A stretch of 61,958 nt of DNA from a candidate division Zixibacteria bacterium SM23_73_2. Its GTDB lineage: Bacteria; Zixibacteria; MSB-5A5; SM23-73-2. Positions 60,015 through 61,958 of this stretch are shown here, piece after piece; position 1 is the first letter of the stretch, and each line of letters opens with the position of its first letter. The DNA lies in contig LJUW01000001.1 in assembly GCA_001304315.1 (NCBI GenBank), positions 1-61,958 of the forward strand. The letters run 5' to 3'. A program made the position numbers and the translations under genes. The notes below the pieces were generated by a model. The model saw only the letters and a program-made list of their open reading frames with translations, did no database searches and was not told where the DNA came from.

Positions 60015-61596
60015 GGCCATAGCCTGCCTTCCACTCCAGATCCTCCTTTAAAGCAGCGTAATCTATCCTCCCCACCCCGATAAATTCCGCCATCTCCTGT
60101 CCGGTCCACCTGGACCCAGTTGCCCACAGGGTTCTCAGATACTCTCCCGCCTCGGGATTGTCGTACCATCTCTCCCCGTATTTTTCCTTCAGCATCTTCT
60201 TAAGCTGTGCCTCCATAAACCAGGCTCTAAGGTAATCCACAGAGTAGAAATTGTCACCACCGAGAAGATACCTTATACTATCGATTCTGGCAAAGGTGAA
60301 GCCCAAAACCGGCTGGCGGATATTCACGTACTCCTCCATCAGGTTGGGGGCGTCAGTGTAAAGCAGCCTCTCGAACAAAAAGTTGGCGCAGTAAGACCTG
60401 GTCTGCAGAAGCCTGATAAAGGAGCGGTATCTTATGAATTCATTTAAATCATCCCCGGTGAAATTGAACTTCTCCTTTAAATAGATGGGATCCTCGATAA
60501 GATATTCAAATAGAAATGCATAGGTTTCTGTTACAGTATTATTCCCCAGATAATTGAACTCAAACCCTTCCTCTTTGCTATGCAAAAAGTGCTGGGCATG
60601 CCCCATCTCGTGGAAAAAGGCATCGTAATCATCGTGACCCCCGATAGGCTTGACGTTAATCCTCACGTCGTGAGGTATGGATGCCGGATAACAGGCAGCC
60701 CGGGGCTGCTTTTTGGGTCGCTCCTCAGTATCCAGTGTCAGCGCATCCTGCTGGTCCATATCTATTCCTATGCCCATAAGGGTCCCTTTCATTCGGGATA
60801 CCAGCTTCTCCTTGGGGAAATACTTATCGAACATCCCTCCTCTCCACAGCAGGGAGAAATCCCATGATCTGAAATCATCCACTGACACACCGGTCATCTT
60901 GGGAGCGTATTCTTTGAATAATTCGAAGTACAATGAATCGGTTGCCTTAATAAAAGACTGGCAAACCCCGGCAAACTGGTCAAAATCAGCTAAGCGGTAA
61001 TCCTCCAGAAACTCAGCCTGGTTTTCGTATCCGAACTCAGTTAGCATGGAATCGGTCTTAGCCATCCTTTCAGATTCTATGGCTTTCTGCTTGTCGATGG
61101 TCGGAATGCGGGCATAGCTTATCTTCTCTCTTTTGTTCCTGTCGGGCTCATAGGACATAACGTATCCGTACTGTCTGTAGGGAATGGTATCCTTGCCTAC
61201 GAAAATAACCGCCTCGGCATTCAGCTTGTTCATCATATCCTCGTATTTTGCGGTCTCCTGAGAGACGTATCCGTCGACCAGATAAACCCTGAGATAATCC
61301 AGCTTTTTTTTCTCAATCGGATCGGTGGTAAGGTCCATTGCTTTTTGCACTATCTGGATGTTCTCCTTGTCAAATATATCCTTGTATTTTTTCACAATCT
61401 GTTCATAATGGGATTCTTCTCCGTAAGCATCAGCCTGAAAGTAATCCACCAGAAGCTCCTTGACGTATTCAAATGACCTTGCCCGGAGTTGATCCAGCTT
61501 TTGAAGCTCACCCTGGGTAAGTTCCTGTTGGGCACAGGATGAAAAAAGGAAAAACAGAACCGCTACCCCGCAAAGAAAAAATAATCTCTTTCTCAT
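60010..61596 (-). CDS. M2/M3-type zinc metallopeptidase lipoprotein
   Basis: A 528-residue protein from ATG 61596, with AAAGGATAGAG upstream. The signal peptide ends with a lipobox (MRKRLFFLCGVAVLFFLFSSC). The zinc motif HEMGH (H329, E330, H333) is followed 28 residues after the first His by a Glu (TETYAF, E357), the spacing of M2 (angiotensin-converting enzyme) and close to M3 oligopeptidases. A substrate-side FFHEMGHAQHFLHSKEEGFEF and the long helical rest fit this superfamily. Likely an envelope-bound peptidase that trims peptides. It follows dnaJ by 81 bases. Confidence 0.85.
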   Translation of the reverse strand: MRKRLFFLCGVAVLFFLFSSCAQQELTQGELQKLDQLRARSFEYVKELLVDYFQADAYGEESHYEQIVKKYKDIFDKENIQIVQKAMDLTTDPIEKKKLDYLRVYLVDGYVSQETAKYEDMMNKLNAEAVIFVGKDTIPYRQYGYVMSYEPDRNKREKISYARIPTIDKQKAIESERMAKTDSMLTEFGYENQAEFLEDYRLADFDQFAGVCQSFIKATDSLYFELFKEYAPKMTGVSVDDFRSWDFSLLWRGGMFDKYFPKEKLVSRMKGTLMGIGIDMDQQDALTLDTEERPKKQPRAACYPASIPHDVRINVKPIGGHDDYDAFFHEMGHAQHFLHSKEEGFEFNYLGNNTVTETYAFLFEYLIEDPIYLKEKFNFTGDDLNEFIRYRSFIRLLQTRSYCANFLFERLLYTDAPNLMEEYVNIRQPVLGFTFARIDSIRYLLGGDNFYSVDYLRAWFMEAQLKKMLKEKYGERWYDNPEAGEYLRTLWATGSRWTGQEMAEFIGVGRIDYAALKEDLEWKAGYGQ

Positions 61597-61677
61597 CTCT
61601 CTATCCTTTCTTAAAGAATTAGATTTTTCGATGCCAGAATAAAAATCAGATAATCCAAATACCTCCTTTCTCAAAAG

Positions 61678-61958
61678 TCACATTCCTAAGGTATCTTTTA
61701 ATTTATCAAAAAAACTTCTGCCACCTTTGGGAGGCCTGGTACCGGACATTCCTTTTAGCTTTTTTAAAAGCTCTTTCTCCTCACTTGACAGCCTGGTGGG
61801 GGTCCATACCACTATCCTCACCAGCTCGTCCCCCTTTCCGTAGCCCTGGAGATGGGGAATTCCCTTGCCTCTGAATCTGAAGAACTTTCCCGACTGCGTT
61901 CCCGGTGGAATTTTAAGACTGACCTTGCCATCCAGGGTGGGAACCTCGACCTCATCAC
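61678..61958 (-). CDS. dnaJ: Chaperone DnaJ (C-terminal end only)
   Basis: An open frame enters from the right edge and ends with TGA at 61678. The 93 visible residues are the end of the second client-binding domain and the dimerisation tail of DnaJ: DEVEVPTLDGKVSLKIPPGTQSG-type strand, FFRFRGKGIPHLQGYGKGDELVRIVVWTP, then LSSEEKELLKKLKGMSG and a short FFDKLKDTLGM tail. DnaJ stimulates DnaK. The J domain and zinc finger lie outside the window. Stop and frame are read directly from the sequence. Confidence 0.88.
   Translation of the reverse strand, partial: DEVEVPTLDGKVSLKIPPGTQSGKFFRFRGKGIPHLQGYGKGDELVRIVVWTPTRLSSEEKELLKKLKGMSGTRPPKGGRSFFDKLKDTLGM

Overview
The window reads as a chromosomal segment of an uncultured Gram-negative bacterium with roughly 40% GC. 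Lipopolysaccharide-type glycosyltransferases, an MsbA-like exporter, outer-membrane barrels, lipoproteins and TatC argue for two membranes. GWxTD-domain proteins, a dockerin protein and a C-terminal 'FlgD-like' sorting domain (HPNPFNP ... GQKVKTL ... GIYFYKIK) are features I associate with FCB-group candidate phyla such as Zixibacteria, KSB1 or WOR-3. The phylum assignment is an inference; no rRNA gene is present to settle it.

Layout. 1-5.3 kb: a truncated secreted protein (minus strand), then plus-strand genes for a DUF362 protein, a Tat-targeted AmrS-type radical SAM protein and a membrane protein with a spermidine-synthase-like core. 5.3-24.2 kb (all minus): a small basic ORF, a barrel/lipoprotein pair, a GGDEF regulator with XerD, an ABC-2 exporter, two GWxTD proteins, a papain-like protease with dockerin, a Na+/solute symporter, an M16 peptidase and a cohesin-like protein with a sorting tail. 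24.5-27.6 kb (plus): tRNA-Gly, tRNA-Cys, an AlkD-like protein, tRNA-Leu, and a DUF6599/DUF362 pair whose DUF362 member has a Tat signal. 27.9-47.4 kb (minus): envelope biogenesis with four GT9 heptosyltransferase-type proteins (one fused to a GmhB-like phosphatase), GT2 and GT4 transferases, MsbA, UppP, PgeF and Rsh, broken by a REP-associated tyrosine transposase (RAYT) unit. 47.4-61.96 kb (minus): a HEAT-repeat protein, a 12-repeat secreted protein, TatC, NrdR, deoxycytidylate deaminase, small conserved proteins, pyruvate kinase, a GAF-GAF-PAS-receiver protein, MiaB, an M2/M3-type metallopeptidase lipoprotein and the 3' end of dnaJ.

The most unusual content is between the genes. A family of short palindromes, many with a GCGTAG or GGAGTG tag and with stem sequences that differ from copy to copy while staying paired, is scattered through intergenic DNA. 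The single RAYT gene is bounded by two inverted copies, so the palindromes are plausibly its substrates. One group (59739-59846) folds as a four-hairpin cloverleaf closed by an outer stem. Another structured segment (5251-5342) forms a three-way junction with an alternative pairing. A second class of longer dispersed repeats (GTCATTCTGA ... TCAGAATGAC type) occurs three times, with a related GTCATTGC ... GCAATGAC element once.

Ordinary genes were called from family motifs and Shine-Dalgarno placement. All functions are inferred from sequence alone.
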